A stretch of 64,000 bases of DNA, taken from assembly GCA_035503615.1 (NCBI GenBank), contig DATJTI010000071.1, positions 1-64,000 of the forward strand, written 5' to 3'. Shown here one piece after another: positions 20,061-28,193 of the stretch. Positions within the stretch are counted from its first letter, which is position 1, and each line of letters starts with the position of its first letter. The notes below the pieces were generated by a model. The model had not been told where the DNA came from and searched no databases. It saw only the letters and a program-made list of their open reading frames with translations. The translations under genes were made by a program, and so were the position numbers. This DNA comes from AP-15 sp035503615 (GTDB lineage: Bacteria > Pseudomonadota > Alphaproteobacteria > ATCC43930 > CGMCC-115725).

Positions 20061-21296
20061 TTGATCCGCCAGGCGGCGATTTTGTGCGGCGGGCTGGGGA
20101 CCCGGCTCGGCGCATTGACGGCGCGGATGCCAAAGCCGCTCTTGCCGGTTGCCGGCGAACCATTCCTCGACATTCTGCTGTTCGAATTGGGCCGGCACGG
20201 GATCCGAGAGGTCCTGCTGCTCGCCGGCTTTGCCGCCGAGCGGATCGCCGAATATGCGGCGGCCTCCGCGCTGAAGGCGCGGTTCGGGATCGAGATCGCG
20301 GTCGCAATCGAGCCCGAGCGCGCCGGCACCGGCGGTGCGCTGTGGCACGCGCGCGATCGCCTCGACCCGTGCTTCCTGCTGATCAACGGTGATTCCTGGT
20401 TCGATATCAACCTTCTGGCCTTGTCCAGCGGGGCGGCGGCGCAACCTGCGGCGATCGCCATCATTGCCGTCAGGGAGCTCGCCGATGCGTCGCGCTACGG
20501 CGTCGTTACGCTCGACGCGCAGCGCCGGATCACCGGCTTTGGTGAACGCCCCCCAGAACCGGGTCCCGGGCTCGTCAATGGCGGGGTCTATTTCTGCCAC
20601 CGCGCGCTAGTCGAACACCTCGGCCCGCGCTCTTCGCTCGAGGCTGACATATTTCCGGCTCTGGCCGGGGAGGGGCGGCTGCAAGGGATGCTATTCGACG
20701 AGTATTTTATCGATATTGGCGTGCCCCGATCCTATGCCGAGGCACAGCATCAGGTGCCGCGCCGGCGGCGGCGCCCAGCCGCCTTTCTCGATCGCGACGG
20801 CGTGCTGAACCATGATGACGCCTATGTCGGCAGCGTCGACCGGCTGCGCTGGATCGACGGTGCGGTGGCCGCGGTCAAGCGGCTCAACGATGCCGGCTAT
20901 TTTGTGTTTGTCGTAACCAACCAAGCCGGGGTCGCGCACGGCCATTATGCCGAAGCGGACGTCCACACCCTGCACCACCACATGCGCGCCGAACTCGCCC
21001 TGGCCGGCGCCCATCTCGACGACATCCGCTATTGCCCGTTCCACCCGCAGGCGGCGATTGCCGACTACCGCCGGGTCAGCGATTGGCGCAAACCCGGACC
21101 AGGGATGATCACCGATCTGCTCGGCCATTGGCCGGTCGACACGGCGGCGAGCTTTCTGATCGGCGATCGCGCGACCGATTGCGCGGCCGCGGCCGCCGCC
21201 GGGATCGCGAGCCATCTGTTCCGCGGCGGCAATCTCGACCATTTTGTCGCCGGGATCCTGGCCGCGCGTCCCCCCGCGATCCCGGCCGACAGCTGA
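20061..21296 (+). CDS. Fused GDP-heptose nucleotidyltransferase and heptose bisphosphatase (HddC-GmhB)
   Basis: A 411-residue two-domain protein. Residues 1-230 are a sugar-nucleotidyltransferase with ILCGGLGTRLG, the MPKPLLPVAG signature and the metal-binding NGDSW. Residues about 240-400 are a HAD phosphatase of the GmhB/HisB-N type: FLDRDGVLNHDD (motif I), VVTNQAGVAHG (II), WRKPGPGM (III) and IGDRATDC (IV). Together with HddA and GmhA it completes GDP-D-glycero-alpha-D-manno-heptose synthesis. The GmhB zinc loop keeps C325 and H328 but has no CxC pair where it is expected (337-342 read RRVSDW). The likely start is TTG at 20061 with GGAAGG upstream. Confidence 0.88.
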   Translation: MIRQAAILCGGLGTRLGALTARMPKPLLPVAGEPFLDILLFELGRHGIREVLLLAGFAAERIAEYAAASALKARFGIEIAVAIEPERAGTGGALWHARDRLDPCFLLINGDSWFDINLLALSSGAAAQPAAIAIIAVRELADASRYGVVTLDAQRRITGFGERPPEPGPGLVNGGVYFCHRALVEHLGPRSSLEADIFPALAGEGRLQGMLFDEYFIDIGVPRSYAEAQHQVPRRRRRPAAFLDRDGVLNHDDAYVGSVDRLRWIDGAVAAVKRLNDAGYFVFVVTNQAGVAHGHYAEADVHTLHHHMRAELALAGAHLDDIRYCPFHPQAAIADYRRVSDWRKPGPGMITDLLGHWPVDTAASFLIGDRATDCAAAAAAGIASHLFRGGNLDHFVAGILAARPPAIPADS

Positions 21297-21346
21297 GGGA
21301 AGCCGCGCGCGATCCCCAAGGCACGCTTGCCAGTCAGCAACACGGG

Positions 21347-21754
21347 TCAGCGCCGCGCGCGCAACCGGTCGATGCTCCAGAACCCGGCGCCGGCCACCGC
21401 AAGATAGAGAAAGATGAAGCAATAGAGGATCGCCGGCTCACCGCCGTTTTGCAGCGGAAACGGGCTGCGCGGCGCGTGCGCCATGAAATAGGCGAACGCC
21501 ATCTCGCCAGACAGAATGAAGGCGGCGATCCGGGTATAAAGGCCGATCGTCACCAGGAAGCCGCCAATCGTCTCCAACAGGCCGGCCAAGCCCGGCACCA
21601 GCGTAAACAAATGGTAGGCGCTGTGATGCGGTGCCGAAGGGAAATCCAACAGCTTGTTGAGTCCATGCTGCAAGTAAAGCAGCCCCACGACGAGCCGCAG
21701 CAGGCTCAACAGATGCGGCTCCAGGGCGAGCCGCCAGCGCGCGGTATCGGGCAT
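21347..21754 (-). CDS. DoxX-family membrane protein
   Basis: A 135-residue protein with four hydrophobic segments and the DoxX hallmark LLYLQHGLNKLL near residue 30. DoxX/DoxD relatives in the inner membrane are linked to thiosulfate-quinone oxidoreduction or oxidative stress, but most bacterial members have no assigned role. GGGGAGG lies close to the ATG. It is convergent with the heptose fusion gene and divergent from comM across 187 bp. Nothing adjacent suggests a sulfur pathway. Confidence 0.88.
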   Translation of the reverse strand: MPDTARWRLALEPHLLSLLRLVVGLLYLQHGLNKLLDFPSAPHHSAYHLFTLVPGLAGLLETIGGFLVTIGLYTRIAAFILSGEMAFAYFMAHAPRSPFPLQNGGEPAILYCFIFLYLAVAGAGFWSIDRLRARR

Positions 21755-21941
21755 ACATCCTCCCCATTCGATATGGTCGCGGCCGCTTGGCCCCGTGAGA
21801 GCGCGGAGGTTAACGCCCGCCCTCGGGATCAGACAACAGCTCTGCCGTCTTCGCCATCGCGGCGCTGGCGTTGCACACCGGCCCCATCTACATTCGCCTT
21901 ATAGTTAAGCCGGGTGGTTCGTTGAGGCGGGTGACGGGAAC

Positions 21942-23465
21942 ATGGCCGCGCAGGTTCGCACGGTAGCGTTTCACGGGATCGAGGTCATCGAGGTCGAGAC
22001 CCAGGTGACGGTCACCTCGGGTCTGCCGGCCTTTACCGTGGTCGGCCTGCCGGACAAGGCGGTCGCCGAATCGCGCGAGCGGGTGCGCTCGGCATTGAGC
22101 TCGCTCGGCCTCGCTTTGCCGCCAAAGCACATCACAGTCAATCTCGCCCCCGCCGACGTCCTGAAGGAGGGCAGCCATTTCGATCTGCCGATCGCGCTGG
22201 CGCTGCTGGTGGCGATGGACGTGCTGCCGGCCGACGAGCTCGACGGCTACACCGCGCTTGGCGAATTGTCGCTCGACGGCTCGGTGACCGGGGTCGCTGG
22301 CGTGTTGCTCGCCGGTCTCTCGGCCGCCAGCCGCGAATGGGGTCTGATCTGCCCGGCCATCTGCGGGGGTGAAGCCGCCTGGGCTGGTGAGATCGAGATC
22401 GTCGCCGCGCCGAACCTGCTGGCGATCGTCAATCACTTCAAGGGAACCCAGCTGCTGCCGCCGCCCGAGCCGCGGCTCGCGGCCTCGCCCGGCGCCGGGC
22501 TCGACCTCGCCGAGGTCAAAGGCCAGGAAACCGCCAAGCGGGCGATCGAGATTGCCGCGGCCGGCGGCCACAATCTGTTGATGGTTGGGCCGCCGGGATC
22601 GGGCAAGTCGATGCTGGCGGCTCGCCTGCCCGGGCTGTTGCCGCCCCTCGAACCGGCCGAAGCGCTCGAGCTCGGCATGATCCAGTCGGTCGCCGGCGGG
22701 TTGCGCAGCACCGGATTATCGCGCACGCGGCCGTTTCGCGAGCCGCACCATTCGGCATCGCTGCCGGCGCTGGTCGGCGGCGGCATCCGGGCGCACCCGG
22801 GCGAGATCTCGCTCGCCCATCAGGGTGTGCTGTTTCTCGACGAATTGCCGGAGTTCAACCGCGCCGCGCTCGAAGCCTTGCGCCAGCCGCTCGAAACCGG
22901 GCGGGTCAGCATCGCCCGTGCCAACGGCCACGTGACCTATCCGGCGCGGTTCCAGCTGATCGCAGCGATGAACCCGTGCCGCTGCGGCCATTTCGCCGAG
23001 GAGGCGTGTGGCCGCGCGCCGCGCTGCGCCGAGGACTACCAGGGCCGGCTGTCCGGACCGCTGCTGGATCGGATCGACCTGCACATCGACGTGCCCGCAG
23101 TCTCACCGGCGGATCTGACATTGCCGGCTCCCGGCGAGACCAGTGCCGCGGTCGCCAGGCGGGTTGCGGCGGCCCGCCAGCGGCAGGCGTCACGCTATGC
23201 CAAATCGCCGCCGGAACGCCGGATCAGCATCAACGCCGAAGCCGACGGGACAGTGCTCGAACAGGTCGCCGCACCGGACCCCGATGGACGGACACTGCTG
23301 GTCCGGGCAACCGAGCGCCTGCGCCTGTCAGCCCGCGGCTATCACCGCGTGCTGCGCGTCGCCCGCACGCTGGCTGACCTCGAAGGTGCCGCGACCGTCG
23401 GCCGCAGGCATGTGGCCGAGGCGCTGAGCTATCGCCGGCAACGAAGCCTGCCGGAGAGCACCTGA
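21942..23465 (+). CDS. comM: YifB/ComM-family Mg-chelatase-like AAA+ ATPase
   Basis: A 507-residue protein of the ComM family. The N-terminal Lon-protease-like domain includes VVGLPDKAVAESRERVRSAL. The AAA+ core has Walker A MVGPPGSGKSM (about 214-224) and Walker B VLFLDELPEF, followed by a cysteine cluster (NPCRCGHF..CGRAPRC) and the C-terminal Mg-chelatase domain with SARGYHRVLRVARTLADLEG. ComM in Haemophilus and Vibrio is a helicase that promotes branch migration during natural transformation; the function here is by homology. It starts at ATG and stands alone. No competence genes are nearby. Confidence 0.93.
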   Translation: MAAQVRTVAFHGIEVIEVETQVTVTSGLPAFTVVGLPDKAVAESRERVRSALSSLGLALPPKHITVNLAPADVLKEGSHFDLPIALALLVAMDVLPADELDGYTALGELSLDGSVTGVAGVLLAGLSAASREWGLICPAICGGEAAWAGEIEIVAAPNLLAIVNHFKGTQLLPPPEPRLAASPGAGLDLAEVKGQETAKRAIEIAAAGGHNLLMVGPPGSGKSMLAARLPGLLPPLEPAEALELGMIQSVAGGLRSTGLSRTRPFREPHHSASLPALVGGGIRAHPGEISLAHQGVLFLDELPEFNRAALEALRQPLETGRVSIARANGHVTYPARFQLIAAMNPCRCGHFAEEACGRAPRCAEDYQGRLSGPLLDRIDLHIDVPAVSPADLTLPAPGETSAAVARRVAAARQRQASRYAKSPPERRISINAEADGTVLEQVAAPDPDGRTLLVRATERLRLSARGYHRVLRVARTLADLEGAATVGRRHVAEALSYRRQRSLPEST

Positions 23466-23481
23466 GCCGGGATCGCCGGGT

Positions 23482-24498
23482 TCAGCGCTGCGGCGTCGGG
23501 GCAATCCGCGCGCCGGGAGCAACTCGCGCGCCGGGGGCCGTCTGCGCGCCGGGGGCAGTCTGCGCGTCTGGGCGGCTCGCCACGATGCGCTCGCGCGGAA
23601 ACGAGACGCGCACCCTGGTGCCGGCCCCGGGAATGCTCTCGAGTGTGAGACTGCCGCCATGCTGCTCGGTCAGTGCCCGAGCCAGGGTCAGACCGAGGCC
23701 GCTGCCATCGCGGTTGTGCACCCGGTCGGGTTCGATCTGCCCGTATCGGGAAAAAGCAAGCGGGATGCTCTCGGGTCCGATCCCGATGCCGGTATCGCTG
23801 ATCACGATCGCAGGATCCGCGGCACCTCCCGCCTCGATCTCGACTCGTCCGCCCGGTTCGGTGAACTTGACCGCGTTCGACAAGATGTTCAGCAGGATCT
23901 GCCGGACCCGCCGGCGGTCGCAGCGCAGCCATGGCAGTTCGTCCGCAGGGCGGCACCAGGCCAGCGTGACCTCGGCCGATGCGGCTTGCGGCGTGATCAG
24001 CCGAACCGCCTCGTCGATGATCGCCCCGAGCTGCACCGGCTCTTCCTTCAGGGTCATCCGGCCGGCCTCGTAGCGGACCAGATCGAGCGCGTCGCCGACG
24101 AGTTCGAGCAGGTGCCGTCCGCAGAACAGGATGTCGTCAAGGTAATCGCGATAGATCGGGTTGCCGAGCGGGCCGAGGGATTCCGAACGGATGATCTCGG
24201 CGAACCCGATGATCGCATTGACCGGGGTGCGCAACTCGTGACTGGTCTCGGCGAAGAGGTCGGTTCGGGCCGCATGCGCCGCGGTGGCGCGGGTGAGGCG
24301 CTGCTGCAACGCGCCGATCACAGCGCGGCAATCTTCGAGTTCGCGATGCTGGCGTTCGACCCGATCGCGCAGCGCCTGCACGTCCTCGCCAGCCGCGACC
24401 GACGCTGCCGGCCGCAAGAACGGTGATGGAGCGGCCGCCGCGGCGGCCCGATCAGCCGGGGCGGATCGCACGGCGACAGTATCGACTGCGCTTTTCAT
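23482..24498 (-). CDS. Soluble sensor histidine kinase
   Basis: A 338-residue kinase without membrane segments or a recognisable sensory domain. After a low-complexity N-terminus comes a coiled coil (about 38-78), then the dimerisation/phosphoacceptor domain with His87 in ETSHELRTPVNAIIGFAEII. The catalytic domain shows NILSNAVKF (N box), DTGIGIG (G1) and GSGLGLTLA (G2). The last 25 residues are four copies of a six-residue unit (A-P-G-A-x-x), encoded by an 18-bp tandem repeat. No response regulator is adjacent, so it is an orphan. I place the start at the ATG giving MKSAV, with AGGGGA upstream, over a longer frame from 24534. Confidence 0.88.
   Translation of the reverse strand: MKSAVDTVAVRSAPADRAAAAAAPSPFLRPAASVAAGEDVQALRDRVERQHRELEDCRAVIGALQQRLTRATAAHAARTDLFAETSHELRTPVNAIIGFAEIIRSESLGPLGNPIYRDYLDDILFCGRHLLELVGDALDLVRYEAGRMTLKEEPVQLGAIIDEAVRLITPQAASAEVTLAWCRPADELPWLRCDRRRVRQILLNILSNAVKFTEPGGRVEIEAGGAADPAIVISDTGIGIGPESIPLAFSRYGQIEPDRVHNRDGSGLGLTLARALTEQHGGSLTLESIPGAGTRVRVSFPRERIVASRPDAQTAPGAQTAPGARVAPGARIAPTPQR
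23508..23579. repeat. 18-bp tandem repeat, four copies
   Basis: Units at 23508-23525, 23526-23543, 23544-23561 and 23562-23579 share the core GCGCGCCGGG; copies two and three differ at two positions. They lie in frame in the 3' end of the histidine kinase gene and encode its repeated A-P-G-A tail. Confidence 0.85.
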
Positions 24499-24679
24499 GG
24501 TTGATGATTCCCCTGATCGGCCGATCCATCCCATCCTGTCGGCCGCGTGCCGTCGCGCTGCTCACACATGACGGCCGGCACCTGATCACCGGCACAATAA
24601 TGGCCGGGCACTGGTCGAGCGCCCGAGCGCGCCATTTGCCGCCGCGCGGGCGCCAATCGCAGCGGGCTCCCGGCCCTCC

Positions 24680-25696
24680 TCAAAGACCCGGCACGCGCCG
24701 CCCCGGACGCAGCCGCAATCCAGGCGCGGGCCGTTCGAGCAGCACCTCCCGCCGGAACCGCACCAGCCGCGCCGGCCGCCCGCCGGTCTCGGCGCTGATC
24801 CCGCCGGTTTCCTCGACCAGCCCCTGCTGCTCGACCAGCCGGCGGAAATTCTGCTTGTGCAGCCGGACCCCGGACAGTGCTTCGACCGTGCGCTGCAATT
24901 GCAGCAGCGTAAAGACGGGCGGCATCAGCTCGAACACGACCGGCCGGTATTTGATCTTGCCACGCAGCCGGCCGATCGCGGTTGCGAGGATGCGGCGATG
25001 GTCGGCCGCCATCGGCACGCCGAATCCCGGACCGTCCGGCGGCGGCGCGCGGCCGCGACCGCGACCGCGCCAAGCCTCCGCGATCAGCCCGGCTTCGTAA
25101 AGCAGTTCGTAGCGGTCGAGCACCAGTTCCTCGTTCCATGACGTGGCAAAGGCCAGACCCAGCCGCTCGAGACGCAACCGGCGTTCGGCCTCGCCGGTCG
25201 TGCTCTCGGCCCAGTGGGCGAGCTGCTGTTCGAGCGGGAAAAGCGCCGCCGGCTTGCCGGCGCGCCAATCCTCCCACGGAAAATGGCGATACCAGCTGTG
25301 CCATTCCGCTTCCGCGGCACCCTCGGCCCGCGCCTCGCGCACCAGCGCCAGATAGGCGACGGTCAATGCCCGGCCCGGGCGCGGCTCCTCGCTTTCGATC
25401 CGGTCACGATCACCAAAGGTGTAGAGCTGCTCGACATAGCCGAGCTTCTGGCTGGTCTGCCGCTCAACCCAGGCTCTGAGGCCGATCTCGAGGGTGCGGT
25501 GCTCGATCTCCAGTGGACCCGACGGCAGCGCTTCGAGCGGCTCCAGGCCGAACCGCACGGTCAGAACCCGCGGCTCATCGATCGTGGCGGCAAGGATGAC
25601 AGCGCTGAGCCGGATCGTCAGTGCCGCCCCGCGCCCCTTGGCCGGCGGGACCGGAACCGGCAGTGACCGGAAAGCGCTAGCCACATCGCTTTGCAT
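24680..25696 (-). CDS. COG4111-type NAD regulator (NUDIX-like domain plus winged helix)
   Basis: A 338-residue protein of the alphaproteobacterial NrtR-like group, distantly related to ADP-ribose pyrophosphatase. The N-terminal half (about 25-230) has the NUDIX-like fold but no intact GX5EX7REUXEEXGU catalytic box, so it probably senses a nucleotide rather than hydrolysing it. The C-terminal part (about 235-330) is the winged-helix DNA-binding region, with KYRPVVFELMPPVFTLLQLQ and LHKQNFRRLVEQQGLVEETG. Relatives are annotated as regulators of NAD metabolism. No nad genes are adjacent, so its targets lie elsewhere or are the flanking genes. Confidence 0.8.
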   Translation of the reverse strand: MQSDVASAFRSLPVPVPPAKGRGAALTIRLSAVILAATIDEPRVLTVRFGLEPLEALPSGPLEIEHRTLEIGLRAWVERQTSQKLGYVEQLYTFGDRDRIESEEPRPGRALTVAYLALVREARAEGAAEAEWHSWYRHFPWEDWRAGKPAALFPLEQQLAHWAESTTGEAERRLRLERLGLAFATSWNEELVLDRYELLYEAGLIAEAWRGRGRGRAPPPDGPGFGVPMAADHRRILATAIGRLRGKIKYRPVVFELMPPVFTLLQLQRTVEALSGVRLHKQNFRRLVEQQGLVEETGGISAETGGRPARLVRFRREVLLERPAPGLRLRPGRRVPGL

Positions 25697-25775
25697 GCGG
25701 ACGAAACATCCCTGATTTGCAGCAAGCGCAGCTTAGCATGTTTTCGGGCGGCCACGCTCGGTTGCCGGCGCCGGC

Positions 25776-26648
25776 TCACTTTGCCGCTGAGCGCAGGTAT
25801 TTTTCCTCGAGCGCGCGCCAACGGGCGGTGCCGACCGCGTCCTCGCGCTCCTGAAAGGTGGCGAGATCGGCTTCGACGCGGGTCGTGTCACCGTCTTCCT
25901 TCAGCACCGCCAGCACCTTCTGTGCGGCACGGATCGCGGCGCGATGGGTCTGCGAGGGATAGATGCCGAGGCGGAAGCCGATCGCTTCGAGCTCGTGCGC
26001 CGGCACCATCGGTGTCTTGCCGCCTTCGAACACGTTGACCAGCGCCGGCCCGGCGAGGCGGCGGGCAACGACGCGCAATTCCTCGACATTCTGCGGCGCC
26101 TCGACAAAGCCCACATCGGCACCGGCTTCGAGATAGGCATTGACCCGGTCGATCGCCGCATCGAGCCCCTCGACCGCGCGTGCATCGGAACGGGCGATAA
26201 TGATCAGGTCCCGATCCTGGCGGGTATCGACCGCGGCCCTGATCTTGCCGACCATCTCGTCGAGCGGGATCACCTCCTTGCCGTCGTAATGACCACATTT
26301 CTTCGGCGCCACCTGATCCTCGAGGTGAAACGCGGCGACCCCGGATTTTTCATATTCGCGCACGGTGCGGATCACGTTGATCGCGTTGCCGTAGCCGGTA
26401 TCCGCGTCGGCGATGACCGGGATCCCGACCGCCTCGACCGTCAGGCCGATAAAGCGGACATTCTCCGACAGCGTCAACAGACCGAGATCCGGATAGCCGT
26501 TGGCCCGCGAATACCCGCCGCCGGTCAGATAGACCGCCTCGAACCCGGCCTGCTCGACCAGTCGTGCGGTCAGCGTGTCATAGGCACCGGGCACCATGGT
26601 ATAACCGGGGCGCTCGATCAGCTGCCGCAGCCGTTGCCGCATCGTCAT
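25776..26648 (-). CDS. Isocitrate lyase/PEP mutase family enzyme
   Basis: A 290-residue barrel enzyme of the PEP mutase/isocitrate lyase superfamily, which cleaves or forms C-C or C-P bonds next to a carboxylate. Substrate-loop and metal-site signatures are visible: VYLTGGGYSRANGYPD, the DADTGYGN motif and FHLEDQVAPKKCGH with the catalytic-loop cysteine. The KKCGH loop favours a lyase (methylisocitrate or oxaloacetate/2,3-dimethylmalate lyase-like) over PEP mutase. AGGAGG abuts the first ATG (26654), so the ATG at 26648, six bases on, is the better start. It stands alone, divergent from folD. Confidence 0.88.
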   Translation of the reverse strand: MTMRQRLRQLIERPGYTMVPGAYDTLTARLVEQAGFEAVYLTGGGYSRANGYPDLGLLTLSENVRFIGLTVEAVGIPVIADADTGYGNAINVIRTVREYEKSGVAAFHLEDQVAPKKCGHYDGKEVIPLDEMVGKIRAAVDTRQDRDLIIIARSDARAVEGLDAAIDRVNAYLEAGADVGFVEAPQNVEELRVVARRLAGPALVNVFEGGKTPMVPAHELEAIGFRLGIYPSQTHRAAIRAAQKVLAVLKEDGDTTRVEADLATFQEREDAVGTARWRALEEKYLRSAAK

Positions 26649-26773
26649 CTGCATCCTCCTTTTGCCACCTGCGCGTCGCCCCGCCCGCCGGCCGAGCCCG
26701 CGATAGAGTCGGCGCGATCCGCCGGACCCGGTATAGATTTCCCAGGCCATCAATGAACAGGGAGAACAAAGGG

Positions 26774-27661
26774 GTGGCGGATGCGCAGATCATCGATGGC
26801 AGGGCCATCGCCGCCGCGCTGCGCCAGCGCATTGCCGCGGCCGCGAACGAGCTGCGGGCGCAGCATCGCTTCACGCCCGGTCTCGCCACGATCCTGGTCG
26901 GGGACAACCCGGCCAGCGACAGCTATGTGCGCGCCAAGGAGGGAGCCTGCGGTGGTGCCGGGCTCGTGTCGTTCGCGCAGCGGCTGGCCGCAGATACCAG
27001 CGAGGCGGCGCTGATCGCCGAAATCGGCAGGCTGAACCACGATGACCAGGTGGACGGGATCCTGGTGCAGCTGCCATTGCCGCGACAGATCGACATGCAC
27101 CGCGTGATCGCCGCGATCGACCCGGCAAAAGATGTCGACGGCTTTCACCCGACCAATGTCGGGCGGCTGTGGACCGGTCTGCCAAGCCTCGTTCCTTGCA
27201 CGCCGCAGGGCATCATGCTGCTGCTGCGCACGGTCGAGCACGATCTTGCCGGGAGGACAGCGGTGGTGCTCGGGCGCTCGAACATCGTCGGCAAGCCGAT
27301 GGCGGCGTTGCTGCTCGCCGCCGACTGCACGGTCACATCGGCCCATTCGAAAACGCAAGATGCCGCCGCGGTCGCCCGCCGCGCCGACATCCTGGTGGTG
27401 GCGACCGGACAGGCGCGGATGGTGACGCCGGACTGGGTCAAGCCCGGTGCGGTGGTCATCGATGCCGGTATCAGCCCGATGCGGACACCGGACGGAAGCC
27501 GTCGGCTGGTCGGGGATGTCGATTTCGCCGCGGTCCGCACGGTCGCCGGCGCGATCACCCCGGTGCCGGGCGGGGTCGGGCCGATGACCATCGCCTGCCT
27601 GCTGCGCAACACGCTGATTGCCGCCTGCCGCCGACGCGGGCGGGGCGAGCCGCCGCTGTGA
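26774..27661 (+). CDS. folD: Methylenetetrahydrofolate dehydrogenase/cyclohydrolase
   Basis: A 295-residue bifunctional enzyme that interconverts 5,10-methylene- and 10-formyl-tetrahydrofolate with NADP. The signature with the catalytic lysine is SYVRAKEGAC, the substrate segment is DGILVQLPLP, the Rossmann glycine motif is VVLGRSNIVGKPM, and the C-terminal PGGVGPMTIACLLRNT is intact. In the family the lysine region usually reads YVxxKxxAC, as here. I choose the GTG start at 26774 because GGGAGA is eight bases upstream; the ATG at 26753 has no ribosome binding site and adds seven unsupported residues. It overlaps no neighbour and stands alone. Confidence 0.95.
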   Translation: MADAQIIDGRAIAAALRQRIAAAANELRAQHRFTPGLATILVGDNPASDSYVRAKEGACGGAGLVSFAQRLAADTSEAALIAEIGRLNHDDQVDGILVQLPLPRQIDMHRVIAAIDPAKDVDGFHPTNVGRLWTGLPSLVPCTPQGIMLLLRTVEHDLAGRTAVVLGRSNIVGKPMAALLLAADCTVTSAHSKTQDAAAVARRADILVVATGQARMVTPDWVKPGAVVIDAGISPMRTPDGSRRLVGDVDFAAVRTVAGAITPVPGGVGPMTIACLLRNTLIAACRRRGRGEPPL

Positions 27662-27776
27662 CCGGCGCCTGCCGGGCGCAAGGCGGGCCAATGCTCACTC
27701 TTCGCATGCCGCGCGGAACGATCGCGGCCACCACCCGTTTGCGCGGCATGACCAAGAACGCAAGGAGGCGACGGTC

Positions 27777-28139
27777 ATGTTGTTGAGGACGGCGACAAGC
27801 CTGGCGCTGGCCACGGCATGTCTGATGGCGGTGGCGACGGCCCCGGGGGCACAGGCGCAGCCGGCGAGCTTCAGCGGGAACCAGGTGGTTACCAACGGAC
27901 CGCAGGGGGACCCGCCGAGCGACTGGTCGGCGCGACAGAACGTGCTTCAGAGCCATCACTATACCCGCATGCTGGAGACCAGTTCGGCCTTCCGCCGCGC
28001 GCGGATGAACAAGGAATGCGGTCCGATCTCCGACCCGCAGCTGCATGCCACTTGCCTGGCGAGCTTCAACCAGTATGCGCCGACGATGTTTGGTTCGTCG
28101 GTATCGCCGCACCCTTATCGCAGCAACTACGGGCGCTGA
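27777..28139 (+). CDS. Small exported protein of unknown function
   Basis: A 120-residue protein with a clear Sec signal peptide (residues 1-28, cleaved at AQA-QP). The mature part is polar, with two cysteines (KECGP and HATCLASF) likely to form one disulfide, and motifs SGNQVVTNGPQGDPPSDWSA and SAFRRARMNKECGP. No family is recognised. GGAGG lies nine bases before the ATG, which also fixes the start. It follows folD on the same strand after 115 bp and ends at a strong hairpin. Periplasmic or secreted location is inferred. Confidence 0.8.
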   Translation: MLLRTATSLALATACLMAVATAPGAQAQPASFSGNQVVTNGPQGDPPSDWSARQNVLQSHHYTRMLETSSAFRRARMNKECGPISDPQLHATCLASFNQYAPTMFGSSVSPHPYRSNYGR

Positions 28140-28160
28140 TTCGAGCCTGACCGCGACGGG

Positions 28161-28177
28161 GGCCGCAGCATGCGGCC
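28161..28177. terminator. Strong hairpin between convergent genes
   Basis: GGCCGCA-GCA-TGCGGCC is a perfect seven-base-pair, GC-rich stem with a three-base loop in the 54-bp gap between the exported-protein gene and the end of the pentose phosphate operon. It is well placed as a bidirectional terminator, although no T-run follows. Confidence 0.55.
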
Positions 28178-28193
28178 TCCGGCGGCCTCCACC

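Noticed and set aside
26753..26773. ATG at 26753 as the folD start
   Set aside because: No ribosome binding site before it, while GGGAGA precedes the GTG at 26774 where the family N-terminus begins.
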